Shown here: piece after piece, positions 34,237 to 47,375 of the stretch
How the letters are laid out: each line of letters starts with the position of its first letter
Position numbering within the stretch: the stretch's first letter is position 1
Source: Leptasterias polaris
Lineage: Eukaryota; Echinodermata; Asteroidea; Forcipulatida; Asteriidae
Assembly: GCA_037783415.1 (NCBI GenBank)
Contig: JAZGTN010000217.1
Coordinates: 434,001-498,000, forward strand
Length of the DNA: 64,000 nt
Direction: 5' to 3'
Translations under genes and position numbers: made by a program
Notes under the pieces: model-generated
What the model was told of the DNA's origin: nothing
What the model saw: the letters and a program-made list of their open reading frames with translations, nothing else
Database searches by the model: none

Positions 34237-34354
34237 GCCTACGACACCCGGTATTCCCAGGCGGTCTCCCATCCAAGTACTGACCGGGCCCGACGCTGCT
34301 TAACTTCGGTGATCGGACGAGAACCGGTGTATTCAACGTAGTATGGTCGTAGGC
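34237..34354 (-). rRNA. 5S ribosomal RNA
   Basis: Consensus; upstream S spacer with gtgaGcgg. Equivalent to copy 37658. Confidence 0.97.
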
Positions 34355-34805
34355 AATAACACGTGGCTTTTGTTAATATTTATGGACAACGTTGTCTGCC
34401 ATCATTAGCATATTTCAAAACATTATGCAGCGAGTCATTACTGATGGAAAATAAGTTCCTTTCTCTCCCCGACCTGCTGCCGTTTTCGCGAAGCACTTTA
34501 TGACCAAGTGACCAATTAGAGAACAAGTGACCAACTTACAAAGTGAACACGTGTCCAGGTGATGAAGTGACAAAGTAGTAAGTGACCAGCGGCATAGCGA
34601 CCAAGTGAGCGGATGATCAAGTGCACAACACTAGTGAAGGTGATAAATTGACCAAGTGATCATGACAAGTGATCGACCGAATGGACCAAGTTAAAGTAAC
34701 CAAGAAAAACTCACCCGTCGTAAATGTTATGAAAAAATAAAGAGTTTGACACAATTTGTAATGCTTAAAAATTATATCTCTCTCTGTTTGACTATTAACA
34801 AAAAA

Positions 34806-34923
34806 GCCTACGACACCCGGTATTCCCAGGCGGTCTCCCATCCAAGTACTGACCGGGCCCGACGCTGCTTAACTTCGGTGATCGGACGAGAACCGGTGTA
34901 TTCAACGTAGTATGGTCGTAGGC
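34806..34923 (-). rRNA. 5S ribosomal RNA
   Basis: Consensus; upstream S spacer with gtgaGcgg. Equivalent to copy 38227. Confidence 0.97.
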
Positions 34924-35374
34924 AATAACACGTGGCTTTTGTTAATATTTATGGACAACGTTGTCTGCCATCATTAGCATATTTCAAAACATTATGCAGC
35001 GAGTCATTACTGATGGAAAATAAGTTCCTTTCTCTCCCCGACCTGCTGCCGTTTTCGCGAAGCACTTTATGACCAAGTGACCAATTAGAGAACAAGTGAC
35101 CAACTTACAAAGTGAACACGTGTCCAGGTGATGAAGTGACAAAGTAGTAAGTGACCAGCGGCATAGCGACCAAGTGAGCGGATGATCAAGTGCACAACAC
35201 TAGTGAAGGTGATAAATTGACCAAGTGATCATGACAAGTGATCGACCGAATGGACCAAGTTAAAGTAACCAAGAAAAACTCACCCGTCGTAAATGTTATG
35301 AAAAAATAAAGAGTTTGACACAATTTGTAATGCTTAAAAATTATATCTCTCTCTGTTTGACTATTAACAAAAAA

Positions 35375-35492
35375 GCCTACGACACCCGGTATTCCCAGGC
35401 GGTCTCCCATCCAAGTACTGACCGGGCCCGACGCTGCTTACCTTCGGTGATCGGACGAGAACCGGTGTATTCAACGTAGTATGGTCGTAGGC
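35375..35492 (-). rRNA. 5S ribosomal RNA, U52G variant
   Basis: U52G at + strand 35441; upstream S spacer with gtgaTcgg. Equivalent to copy 38796. Confidence 0.96.
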
Positions 35493-35943
35493 AATAACAC
35501 GTGGCTTTTGTTAATATTTATGGACAACGTTGTCTGCCATCATTAGCATATTTCAAAACATTATGCAGCGAGTCATTACTGATGGAAAATAAGTTCCTTT
35601 CTCTCCCCGACCTGCTGCCGTTTTCGCGAAGCACTTTATGACCAAGTGACCAATTAGAGAACAAGTGACCAACTTACAAAGTGAACACGTGTCCAGGTGA
35701 TGAAGTGACAAAGTAGTAAGTGACCAGCGGCATAGCGACCAAGTGATCGGATGATCAAGTGCACAACACTAGTGAAGGTGATAAATTGACCAAGTGATCA
35801 TGACAAGTGATCGACCGAATGGACCAAGTTAAAGTAACCAAGAAAAACTCACCCGTCGTAAATGTTATGAAAAAATAAAGAGTTTGACACAATTTGTAAT
35901 GCTTAAAAATTATATCTCTCTCTGTTTGACTATTAACAAAAAA

Positions 35944-36061
35944 GCCTACGACACCCGGTATTCCCAGGCGGTCTCCCATCCAAGTACTGACCGGGCCCGA
36001 CGCTGCTTAACTTCGGTGATCGGACGAGAACCGGTGTATTCAACGTAGTATGGTCGTAGGC
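35944..36061 (-). rRNA. 5S ribosomal RNA
   Basis: Consensus; M spacer upstream. Confidence 0.97.
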
Positions 36062-36516
36062 AATAACACGTGGCTTTTGTTAATATTTATGGACAACGTT
36101 GTCTGCCATCATTAGCATATTTCAAAACATTATGCAGCGAGTCATTACTGATGGAAAATAAGTTCCTTTCTCTCCCTCCCCGACCTGCTGCCGTTTTCGC
36201 GAAGCACTTTATGACCAAGTGACCAATTAGAGAACAAGTGACCAACTTACAAAGTGAACACGTGTCCAGGTGATGAAGTGACAAAGTAGTAAGTGACCAG
36301 CGGCATAGCGACCAAGTGATCGGATGATCAAGTGCACAACACTAGTGAAGGTGATAAATTGACCAAGTGATCATGACAAGTGATCGACCGAATGGACCAA
36401 GTTAAAGTAACCAAGAAAAACTCACCCGTCGTAAATGTTATGAAAAAATAAAGAGTTTGACACAATTTGTAATGCTTAAAAATTATATCTCTCTCTGTTT
36501 GACTATTAACAAAAAA

Positions 36517-36634
36517 GCCTACGACACCCGGTATTCCCAGGCGGTCTCCCATCCAAGTACTGACCGGGCCCGACGCTGCTTAACTTCGGTGATCGGACGA
36601 GAACCGGTGTATTCAACGTAGTATGGTCGTAGGC
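36517..36634 (-). rRNA. 5S ribosomal RNA
   Basis: Consensus; M spacer upstream. Confidence 0.97.
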
Positions 36635-37089
36635 AATAACACGTGGCTTTTGTTAATATTTATGGACAACGTTGTCTGCCATCATTAGCATATTTCAAAA
36701 CATTATGCAGCGAGTCATTACTGATGGAAAATAAGTTCCTTTCTCTCCCTCCCCGACCTGCTGCCGTTTTCGCGAAGCACTTTATGACCAAGTGACCAAT
36801 TAGAGAACAAGTGACCAACTTACAAAGTGAACACGTGTCCAGGTGATGAAGTGACAAAGTAGTAAGTGACCAGCGGCATAGCGACCAAGTGATCGGATGA
36901 TCAAGTGCACAACACTAGTGAAGGTGATAAATTGACCAAGTGATCATGACAAGTGATCGACCGAATGGACCAAGTTAAAGTAACCAAGAAAAACTCACCC
37001 GTCGTAAATGTTATGAAAAAATAAAGAGTTTGACACAATTTGTAATGCTTAAAAATTATATCTCTCTCTGTTTGACTATTAACAAAAAA

Positions 37090-37207
37090 GCCTACGACAC
37101 CCGGTATTCCCAGGCGGTCTCCCATCCAAGTACTGACCGGGCCCGACGCTGCTTAACTTCGGTGATCGGACGAGAACCGGTGTATTCAACGTAGTATGGT
37201 CGTAGGC
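37090..37207 (-). rRNA. 5S ribosomal RNA
   Basis: Consensus; upstream 450-bp S spacer with gactaaaac, the counterpart of copy 33669. Confidence 0.97.
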
Positions 37208-37657
37208 AATAACACGTGGCTTTTGTTAATATTTATGGACAACGTTGTCTGCCATCATTAGCATATTTCAAAACATTATGCAGCGAGTCATTACTGATGG
37301 AAAATAAGTTCCTTTCTCTCCCCGACCTGCTGCCGTTTTCGCGAAGCACTTTATGACCAAGTGACCAATTAGAGAACAAGTGACCAACTTACAAAGTGAA
37401 CACGTGTCCAGGTGATGAAGTGACAAAGTAGTAAGTGACCAGCGGCATAGCGACCAAGTGAGCGGATGATCAAGTGCACAACACTAGTGAAGGTGATAAA
37501 TTGACCAAGTGATCATGACAAGTGATCGACCGAATGGACCAAGTTAAAGTAACCAAGAAAAACTCACCCGTCGTAAATGTTATGAAAAAATAAAGAGTTT
37601 GACACAATTTGTAATGCTTAAAAATTATATCTCTCTCTGTTTGACTAAAACAAAAAA

Positions 37658-37775
37658 GCCTACGACACCCGGTATTCCCAGGCGGTCTCCCATCCAAGTA
37701 CTGACCGGGCCCGACGCTGCTTAACTTCGGTGATCGGACGAGAACCGGTGTATTCAACGTAGTATGGTCGTAGGC
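37658..37775 (-). rRNA. 5S ribosomal RNA
   Basis: Consensus; S spacer (gtgaGcgg) upstream. Confidence 0.97.
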
Positions 37776-38226
37776 AATAACACGTGGCTTTTGTTAATAT
37801 TTATGGACAACGTTGTCTGCCATCATTAGCATATTTCAAAACATTATGCAGCGAGTCATTACTGATGGAAAATAAGTTCCTTTCTCTCCCCGACCTGCTG
37901 CCGTTTTCGCGAAGCACTTTATGACCAAGTGACCAATTAGAGAACAAGTGACCAACTTACAAAGTGAACACGTGTCCAGGTGATGAAGTGACAAAGTAGT
38001 AAGTGACCAGCGGCATAGCGACCAAGTGAGCGGATGATCAAGTGCACAACACTAGTGAAGGTGATAAATTGACCAAGTGATCATGACAAGTGATCGACCG
38101 AATGGACCAAGTTAAAGTAACCAAGAAAAACTCACCCGTCGTAAATGTTATGAAAAAATAAAGAGTTTGACACAATTTGTAATGCTTAAAAATTATATCT
38201 CTCTCTGTTTGACTATTAACAAAAAA

Positions 38227-38344
38227 GCCTACGACACCCGGTATTCCCAGGCGGTCTCCCATCCAAGTACTGACCGGGCCCGACGCTGCTTAACTTCGGT
38301 GATCGGACGAGAACCGGTGTATTCAACGTAGTATGGTCGTAGGC
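38227..38344 (-). rRNA. 5S ribosomal RNA
   Basis: Consensus; S spacer (gtgaGcgg) upstream. Confidence 0.97.
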
Positions 38345-38795
38345 AATAACACGTGGCTTTTGTTAATATTTATGGACAACGTTGTCTGCCATCATTAGCA
38401 TATTTCAAAACATTATGCAGCGAGTCATTACTGATGGAAAATAAGTTCCTTTCTCTCCCCGACCTGCTGCCGTTTTCGCGAAGCACTTTATGACCAAGTG
38501 ACCAATTAGAGAACAAGTGACCAACTTACAAAGTGAACACGTGTCCAGGTGATGAAGTGACAAAGTAGTAAGTGACCAGCGGCATAGCGACCAAGTGAGC
38601 GGATGATCAAGTGCACAACACTAGTGAAGGTGATAAATTGACCAAGTGATCATGACAAGTGATCGACCGAATGGACCAAGTTAAAGTAACCAAGAAAAAC
38701 TCACCCGTCGTAAATGTTATGAAAAAATAAAGAGTTTGACACAATTTGTAATGCTTAAAAATTATATCTCTCTCTGTTTGACTATTAACAAAAAA

Positions 38796-38913
38796 GCCTA
38801 CGACACCCGGTATTCCCAGGCGGTCTCCCATCCAAGTACTGACCGGGCCCGACGCTGCTTACCTTCGGTGATCGGACGAGAACCGGTGTATTCAACGTAG
38901 TATGGTCGTAGGC
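38796..38913 (-). rRNA. 5S ribosomal RNA, U52G variant
   Basis: U52G at + strand 38862; S spacer (gtgaTcgg) upstream. Confidence 0.96.
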
Positions 38914-39364
38914 AATAACACGTGGCTTTTGTTAATATTTATGGACAACGTTGTCTGCCATCATTAGCATATTTCAAAACATTATGCAGCGAGTCATTAC
39001 TGATGGAAAATAAGTTCCTTTCTCTCCCCGACCTGCTGCCGTTTTCGCGAAGCACTTTATGACCAAGTGACCAATTAGAGAACAAGTGACCAACTTACAA
39101 AGTGAACACGTGTCCAGGTGATGAAGTGACAAAGTAGTAAGTGACCAGCGGCATAGCGACCAAGTGATCGGATGATCAAGTGCACAACACTAGTGAAGGT
39201 GATAAATTGACCAAGTGATCATGACAAGTGATCGACCGAATGGACCAAGTTAAAGTAACCAAGAAAAACTCACCCGTCGTAAATGTTATGAAAAAATAAA
39301 GAGTTTGACACAATTTGTAATGCTTAAAAATTATATCTCTCTCTGTTTGACTATTAACAAAAAA

Positions 39365-39482
39365 GCCTACGACACCCGGTATTCCCAGGCGGTCTCCCAT
39401 CCAAGTACTGACCGGGCCCGACGCTGCTTAACTTCGGTGATCGGACGAGAACCGGTGTATTCAACGTAGTATGGTCGTAGGC
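39365..39482 (-). rRNA. 5S ribosomal RNA
   Basis: Consensus; M spacer upstream, first of eleven in a row. Confidence 0.97.
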
Positions 39483-39937
39483 AATAACACGTGGCTTTTG
39501 TTAATATTTATGGACAACGTTGTCTGCCATCATTAGCATATTTCAAAACATTATGCAGCGAGTCATTACTGATGGAAAATAAGTTCCTTTCTCTCCCTCC
39601 CCGACCTGCTGCCGTTTTCGCGAAGCACTTTATGACCAAGTGACCAATTAGAGAACAAGTGACCAACTTACAAAGTGAACACGTGTCCAGGTGATGAAGT
39701 GACAAAGTAGTAAGTGACCAGCGGCATAGCGACCAAGTGATCGGATGATCAAGTGCACAACACTAGTGAAGGTGATAAATTGACCAAGTGATCATGACAA
39801 GTGATCGACCGAATGGACCAAGTTAAAGTAACCAAGAAAAACTCACCCGTCGTAAATGTTATGAAAAAATAAAGAGTTTGACACAATTTGTAATGCTTAA
39901 AAATTATATCTCTCTCTGTTTGACTATTAACAAAAAA

Positions 39938-40055
39938 GCCTACGACACCCGGTATTCCCAGGCGGTCTCCCATCCAAGTACTGACCGGGCCCGACGCTGC
40001 TTAACTTCGGTGATCGGACGAGAACCGGTGTATTCAACGTAGTATGGTCGTAGGC
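39938..40055 (-). rRNA. 5S ribosomal RNA
   Basis: Consensus; M spacer upstream. Confidence 0.97.
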
Positions 40056-40510
40056 AATAACACGTGGCTTTTGTTAATATTTATGGACAACGTTGTCTGC
40101 CATCATTAGCATATTTCAAAACATTATGCAGCGAGTCATTACTGATGGAAAATAAGTTCCTTTCTCTCCCTCCCCGACCTGCTGCCGTTTTCGCGAAGCA
40201 CTTTATGACCAAGTGACCAATTAGAGAACAAGTGACCAACTTACAAAGTGAACACGTGTCCAGGTGATGAAGTGACAAAGTAGTAAGTGACCAGCGGCAT
40301 AGCGACCAAGTGATCGGATGATCAAGTGCACAACACTAGTGAAGGTGATAAATTGACCAAGTGATCATGACAAGTGATCGACCGAATGGACCAAGTTAAA
40401 GTAACCAAGAAAAACTCACCCGTCGTAAATGTTATGAAAAAATAAAGAGTTTGACACAATTTGTAATGCTTAAAAATTATATCTCTCTCTGTTTGACTAT
40501 TAACAAAAAA

Positions 40511-40628
40511 GCCTACGACACCCGGTATTCCCAGGCGGTCTCCCATCCAAGTACTGACCGGGCCCGACGCTGCTTAACTTCGGTGATCGGACGAGAACCG
40601 GTGTATTCAACGTAGTATGGTCGTAGGC
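40511..40628 (-). rRNA. 5S ribosomal RNA
   Basis: Consensus; M spacer upstream. Confidence 0.97.
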
Positions 40629-41083
40629 AATAACACGTGGCTTTTGTTAATATTTATGGACAACGTTGTCTGCCATCATTAGCATATTTCAAAACATTAT
40701 GCAGCGAGTCATTACTGATGGAAAATAAGTTCCTTTCTCTCCCTCCCCGACCTGCTGCCGTTTTCGCGAAGCACTTTATGACCAAGTGACCAATTAGAGA
40801 ACAAGTGACCAACTTACAAAGTGAACACGTGTCCAGGTGATGAAGTGACAAAGTAGTAAGTGACCAGCGGCATAGCGACCAAGTGATCGGATGATCAAGT
40901 GCACAACACTAGTGAAGGTGATAAATTGACCAAGTGATCATGACAAGTGATCGACCGAATGGACCAAGTTAAAGTAACCAAGAAAAACTCACCCGTCGTA
41001 AATGTTATGAAAAAATAAAGAGTTTGACACAATTTGTAATGCTTAAAAATTATATCTCTCTCTGTTTGACTATTAACAAAAAA

Positions 41084-41201
41084 GCCTACGACACCCGGTA
41101 TTCCCAGGCGGTCTCCCATCCAAGTACTGACCGGGCCCGACGCTGCTTAACTTCGGTGATCGGACGAGAACCGGTGTATTCAACGTAGTATGGTCGTAGG
41201 C
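41084..41201 (-). rRNA. 5S ribosomal RNA
   Basis: Consensus; M spacer upstream. Confidence 0.97.
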
Positions 41202-41656
41202 AATAACACGTGGCTTTTGTTAATATTTATGGACAACGTTGTCTGCCATCATTAGCATATTTCAAAACATTATGCAGCGAGTCATTACTGATGGAAAATA
41301 AGTTCCTTTCTCTCCCTCCCCGACCTGCTGCCGTTTTCGCGAAGCACTTTATGACCAAGTGACCAATTAGAGAACAAGTGACCAACTTACAAAGTGAACA
41401 CGTGTCCAGGTGATGAAGTGACAAAGTAGTAAGTGACCAGCGGCATAGCGACCAAGTGATCGGATGATCAAGTGCACAACACTAGTGAAGGTGATAAATT
41501 GACCAAGTGATCATGACAAGTGATCGACCGAATGGACCAAGTTAAAGTAACCAAGAAAAACTCACCCGTCGTAAATGTTATGAAAAAATAAAGAGTTTGA
41601 CACAATTTGTAATGCTTAAAAATTATATCTCTCTCTGTTTGACTATTAACAAAAAA

Positions 41657-41774
41657 GCCTACGACACCCGGTATTCCCAGGCGGTCTCCCATCCAAGTAC
41701 TGACCGGGCCCGACGCTGCTTAACTTCGGTGATCGGACGAGAACCGGTGTATTCAACGTAGTATGGTCGTAGGC
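41657..41774 (-). rRNA. 5S ribosomal RNA
   Basis: Consensus; M spacer upstream. Confidence 0.97.
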
Positions 41775-42229
41775 AATAACACGTGGCTTTTGTTAATATT
41801 TATGGACAACGTTGTCTGCCATCATTAGCATATTTCAAAACATTATGCAGCGAGTCATTACTGATGGAAAATAAGTTCCTTTCTCTCCCTCCCCGACCTG
41901 CTGCCGTTTTCGCGAAGCACTTTATGACCAAGTGACCAATTAGAGAACAAGTGACCAACTTACAAAGTGAACACGTGTCCAGGTGATGAAGTGACAAAGT
42001 AGTAAGTGACCAGCGGCATAGCGACCAAGTGATCGGATGATCAAGTGCACAACACTAGTGAAGGTGATAAATTGACCAAGTGATCATGACAAGTGATCGA
42101 CCGAATGGACCAAGTTAAAGTAACCAAGAAAAACTCACCCGTCGTAAATGTTATGAAAAAATAAAGAGTTTGACACAATTTGTAATGCTTAAAAATTATA
42201 TCTCTCTCTGTTTGACTATTAACAAAAAA

Positions 42230-42347
42230 GCCTACGACACCCGGTATTCCCAGGCGGTCTCCCATCCAAGTACTGACCGGGCCCGACGCTGCTTAACTTC
42301 GGTGATCGGACGAGAACCGGTGTATTCAACGTAGTATGGTCGTAGGC
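42230..42347 (-). rRNA. 5S ribosomal RNA
   Basis: Consensus; M spacer upstream. Confidence 0.97.
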
Positions 42348-42802
42348 AATAACACGTGGCTTTTGTTAATATTTATGGACAACGTTGTCTGCCATCATTA
42401 GCATATTTCAAAACATTATGCAGCGAGTCATTACTGATGGAAAATAAGTTCCTTTCTCTCCCTCCCCGACCTGCTGCCGTTTTCGCGAAGCACTTTATGA
42501 CCAAGTGACCAATTAGAGAACAAGTGACCAACTTACAAAGTGAACACGTGTCCAGGTGATGAAGTGACAAAGTAGTAAGTGACCAGCGGCATAGCGACCA
42601 AGTGATCGGATGATCAAGTGCACAACACTAGTGAAGGTGATAAATTGACCAAGTGATCATGACAAGTGATCGACCGAATGGACCAAGTTAAAGTAACCAA
42701 GAAAAACTCACCCGTCGTAAATGTTATGAAAAAATAAAGAGTTTGACACAATTTGTAATGCTTAAAAATTATATCTCTCTCTGTTTGACTATTAACAAAA
42801 AA

Positions 42803-42920
42803 GCCTACGACACCCGGTATTCCCAGGCGGTCTCCCATCCAAGTACTGACCGGGCCCGACGCTGCTTAACTTCGGTGATCGGACGAGAACCGGTGTATTC
42901 AACGTAGTATGGTCGTAGGC
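42803..42920 (-). rRNA. 5S ribosomal RNA
   Basis: Consensus; M spacer upstream. Confidence 0.97.
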
Positions 42921-43375
42921 AATAACACGTGGCTTTTGTTAATATTTATGGACAACGTTGTCTGCCATCATTAGCATATTTCAAAACATTATGCAGCGAG
43001 TCATTACTGATGGAAAATAAGTTCCTTTCTCTCCCTCCCCGACCTGCTGCCGTTTTCGCGAAGCACTTTATGACCAAGTGACCAATTAGAGAACAAGTGA
43101 CCAACTTACAAAGTGAACACGTGTCCAGGTGATGAAGTGACAAAGTAGTAAGTGACCAGCGGCATAGCGACCAAGTGATCGGATGATCAAGTGCACAACA
43201 CTAGTGAAGGTGATAAATTGACCAAGTGATCATGACAAGTGATCGACCGAATGGACCAAGTTAAAGTAACCAAGAAAAACTCACCCGTCGTAAATGTTAT
43301 GAAAAAATAAAGAGTTTGACACAATTTGTAATGCTTAAAAATTATATCTCTCTCTGTTTGACTATTAACAAAAAA

Positions 43376-43493
43376 GCCTACGACACCCGGTATTCCCAGG
43401 CGGTCTCCCATCCAAGTACTGACCGGGCCCGACGCTGCTTAACTTCGGTGATCGGACGAGAACCGGTGTATTCAACGTAGTATGGTCGTAGGC
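43376..43493 (-). rRNA. 5S ribosomal RNA
   Basis: Consensus; M spacer upstream. Confidence 0.97.
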
Positions 43494-43948
43494 AATAACA
43501 CGTGGCTTTTGTTAATATTTATGGACAACGTTGTCTGCCATCATTAGCATATTTCAAAACATTATGCAGCGAGTCATTACTGATGGAAAATAAGTTCCTT
43601 TCTCTCCCTCCCCGACCTGCTGCCGTTTTCGCGAAGCACTTTATGACCAAGTGACCAATTAGAGAACAAGTGACCAACTTACAAAGTGAACACGTGTCCA
43701 GGTGATGAAGTGACAAAGTAGTAAGTGACCAGCGGCATAGCGACCAAGTGATCGGATGATCAAGTGCACAACACTAGTGAAGGTGATAAATTGACCAAGT
43801 GATCATGACAAGTGATCGACCGAATGGACCAAGTTAAAGTAACCAAGAAAAACTCACCCGTCGTAAATGTTATGAAAAAATAAAGAGTTTGACACAATTT
43901 GTAATGCTTAAAAATTATATCTCTCTCTGTTTGACTATTAACAAAAAA

Positions 43949-44066
43949 GCCTACGACACCCGGTATTCCCAGGCGGTCTCCCATCCAAGTACTGACCGGG
44001 CCCGACGCTGCTTAACTTCGGTGATCGGACGAGAACCGGTGTATTCAACGTAGTATGGTCGTAGGC
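43949..44066 (-). rRNA. 5S ribosomal RNA
   Basis: Consensus; M spacer upstream. Confidence 0.97.
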
Positions 44067-44521
44067 AATAACACGTGGCTTTTGTTAATATTTATGGACA
44101 ACGTTGTCTGCCATCATTAGCATATTTCAAAACATTATGCAGCGAGTCATTACTGATGGAAAATAAGTTCCTTTCTCTCCCTCCCCGACCTGCTGCCGTT
44201 TTCGCGAAGCACTTTATGACCAAGTGACCAATTAGAGAACAAGTGACCAACTTACAAAGTGAACACGTGTCCAGGTGATGAAGTGACAAAGTAGTAAGTG
44301 ACCAGCGGCATAGCGACCAAGTGATCGGATGATCAAGTGCACAACACTAGTGAAGGTGATAAATTGACCAAGTGATCATGACAAGTGATCGACCGAATGG
44401 ACCAAGTTAAAGTAACCAAGAAAAACTCACCCGTCGTAAATGTTATGAAAAAATAAAGAGTTTGACACAATTTGTAATGCTTAAAAATTATATCTCTCTC
44501 TGTTTGACTATTAACAAAAAA

Positions 44522-44639
44522 GCCTACGACACCCGGTATTCCCAGGCGGTCTCCCATCCAAGTACTGACCGGGCCCGACGCTGCTTAACTTCGGTGATCG
44601 GACGAGAACCGGTGTATTCAACGTAGTATGGTCGTAGGC
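44522..44639 (-). rRNA. 5S ribosomal RNA
   Basis: Consensus; M spacer upstream. Confidence 0.97.
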
Positions 44640-45094
44640 AATAACACGTGGCTTTTGTTAATATTTATGGACAACGTTGTCTGCCATCATTAGCATATTT
44701 CAAAACATTATGCAGCGAGTCATTACTGATGGAAAATAAGTTCCTTTCTCTCCCTCCCCGACCTGCTGCCGTTTTCGCGAAGCACTTTATGACCAAGTGA
44801 CCAATTAGAGAACAAGTGACCAACTTACAAAGTGAACACGTGTCCAGGTGATGAAGTGACAAAGTAGTAAGTGACCAGCGGCATAGCGACCAAGTGATCG
44901 GATGATCAAGTGCACAACACTAGTGAAGGTGATAAATTGACCAAGTGATCATGACAAGTGATCGACCGAATGGACCAAGTTAAAGTAACCAAGAAAAACT
45001 CACCCGTCGTAAATGTTATGAAAAAATAAAGAGTTTGACACAATTTGTAATGCTTAAAAATTATATCTCTCTCTGTTTGACTATTAACAAAAAA

Positions 45095-45212
45095 GCCTAC
45101 GACACCCGGTATTCCCAGGCGGTCTCCCATCCAAGTACTGACCGGGCCCGACGCTGCTTAACTTCGGTGATCGGACGAGAACCGGTGTATTCAACGTAGT
45201 ATGGTCGTAGGC
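45095..45212 (-). rRNA. 5S ribosomal RNA
   Basis: Consensus; last pure M spacer upstream. Confidence 0.97.
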
Positions 45213-45667
45213 AATAACACGTGGCTTTTGTTAATATTTATGGACAACGTTGTCTGCCATCATTAGCATATTTCAAAACATTATGCAGCGAGTCATTACT
45301 GATGGAAAATAAGTTCCTTTCTCTCCCTCCCCGACCTGCTGCCGTTTTCGCGAAGCACTTTATGACCAAGTGACCAATTAGAGAACAAGTGACCAACTTA
45401 CAAAGTGAACACGTGTCCAGGTGATGAAGTGACAAAGTAGTAAGTGACCAGCGGCATAGCGACCAAGTGATCGGATGATCAAGTGCACAACACTAGTGAA
45501 GGTGATAAATTGACCAAGTGATCATGACAAGTGATCGACCGAATGGACCAAGTTAAAGTAACCAAGAAAAACTCACCCGTCGTAAATGTTATGAAAAAAT
45601 AAAGAGTTTGACACAATTTGTAATGCTTAAAAATTATATCTCTCTCTGTTTGACTATTAACAAAAAA

Positions 45668-45785
45668 GCCTACGACACCCGGTATTCCCAGGCGGTCTCC
45701 CATCCAAGTACTGACCGGGCCCGACGCTGCTTAACTTCGGTGATCGGACGAGAACCGGTGTATTCAACGTAGTATGGTCGTAGGC
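45668..45785 (-). rRNA. 5S ribosomal RNA
   Basis: Consensus; hybrid M/S spacer upstream. Confidence 0.97.
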
Positions 45786-46239
45786 AATAACACGTGGCTT
45801 TTGTTAATATTTATGGACAACGTTGTCTGCCATCATTAGCATATTTCAAAACATTATGCAGCGAGTCATTACTGATGGAAAATAAGTTCCTTTCTCTCCC
45901 TCCCCGACCTGCTGCCGTTTTCGCGAAGCACTTTATGACCAAGTGACCAATTAGAGAACAAGTGACCAACTTACAAAGTGAACACGTGTCCAGGTGATGA
46001 AGTGACAAAGTAGTAAGTGACCAGCGGCATAGCGACCAAGTGATCGGATGATCAAGTGCACAACACTAGTGAAGGTGATAAATTGACCAAGTGATCATGA
46101 CAAGTGATCGACCGAATGGACCAAGTTAAAGTAACCAAGAAAAACTCACCCGTCGTAAATGTTATGAAAAAATAAAGAGTTTGACACAATTTGTAATGCT
46201 TAAAAATTATATCTCTCTCTGTTTGACTAAAACAAAAAA
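45786..46239. repeat. Hybrid spacer: M left part, gactaaaac S right part
   Basis: 454 bp. It has the M marks ctccctcccc and gtgaTcgg, then the gactaaaac form otherwise found only in S spacers. It is the M-to-S switch point on the right side of the M domain. Confidence 0.88.
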
Positions 46240-46357
46240 GCCTACGACACCCGGTATTCCCAGGCGGTCTCCCATCCAAGTACTGACCGGGCCCGACGCT
46301 GCTTAACTTCGGTGATCGGACGAGAACCGGTGTATTCAACGTAGTATGGTCGTAGGC
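46240..46357 (-). rRNA. 5S ribosomal RNA
   Basis: Consensus; upstream 450-bp S spacer with gactaaaac and gtgaGcgg. Confidence 0.97.
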
Positions 46358-46807
46358 AATAACACGTGGCTTTTGTTAATATTTATGGACAACGTTGTCT
46401 GCCATCATTAGCATATTTCAAAACATTATGCAGCGAGTCATTACTGATGGAAAATAAGTTCCTTTCTCTCCCCGACCTGCTGCCGTTTTCGCGAAGCACT
46501 TTATGACCAAGTGACCAATTAGAGAACAAGTGACCAACTTACAAAGTGAACACGTGTCCAGGTGATGAAGTGACAAAGTAGTAAGTGACCAGCGGCATAG
46601 CGACCAAGTGAGCGGATGATCAAGTGCACAACACTAGTGAAGGTGATAAATTGACCAAGTGATCATGACAAGTGATCGACCGAATGGACCAAGTTAAAGT
46701 AACCAAGAAAAACTCACCCGTCGTAAATGTTATGAAAAAATAAAGAGTTTGACACAATTTGTAATGCTTAAAAATTATATCTCTCTCTGTTTGACTAAAA
46801 CAAAAAA

Positions 46808-46925
46808 GCCTACGACACCCGGTATTCCCAGGCGGTCTCCCATCCAAGTACTGACCGGGCCCGACGCTGCTTAACTTCGGTGATCGGACGAGAACCGGTG
46901 TATTCAACGTAGTATGGTCGTAGGC
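46808..46925 (-). rRNA. 5S ribosomal RNA
   Basis: Consensus; its upstream S spacer ends with five rather than six A, which shortens the terminator of the next gene. Confidence 0.97.
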
Positions 46926-47375
46926 AATAACACGTGGCTTTTGTTAATATTTATGGACAACGTTGTCTGCCATCATTAGCATATTTCAAAACATTATGCA
47001 GCGAGTCATTACTGATGGAAAATAAGTTCCTTTCTCTCCCCGACCTGCTGCCGTTTTCGCGAAGCACTTTATGACCAAGTGACCAATTAGAGAACAAGTG
47101 ACCAACTTACAAAGTGAACACGTGTCCAGGTGATGAAGTGACAAAGTAGTAAGTGACCAGCGGCATAGCGACCAAGTGAGCGGATGATCAAGTGCACAAC
47201 ACTAGTGAAGGTGATAAATTGACCAAGTGATCATGACAAGTGATCGACCGAATGGACCAAGTTAAAGTAACCAAGAAAAACTCACCCGTCGTAAATGTTA
47301 TGAAAAAATAAAGAGTTTGACACAATTTGTAATGCTTAAAAATTATATCTCTCTCTGTTTGACTATTAACAAAAA

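Larger units (their letters stand above)
33669..37089. repeat. Six-unit higher-order block, copy 1 (3,421 bp)
   Basis: Unit lengths from the left are 568, 569, 569, 569, 573, 573. Diagnostic marks in order: gactaaaac plus gtgaGcgg, gtgaGcgg, gtgaGcgg, U52G gene with gtgaTcgg, then two M units. The identical series follows at 37090-40510. Exact ends are ambiguous because M units lie on both sides. Confidence 0.85.
37090..40510. repeat. Six-unit higher-order block, copy 2 (3,421 bp)
   Basis: It repeats the unit-length series and every diagnostic mark of 33669-37089, including the U52G gene at 38796 and the gactaaaac spacer at about 37643. Confidence 0.85.
39483..45667. repeat. M-type domain 2: eleven consecutive M spacers
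   Basis: All units are 573 bp with ctccctcccc and gtgaTcgg. No variant was seen between units, which makes this the most homogeneous stretch of the array. Confidence 0.92.
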
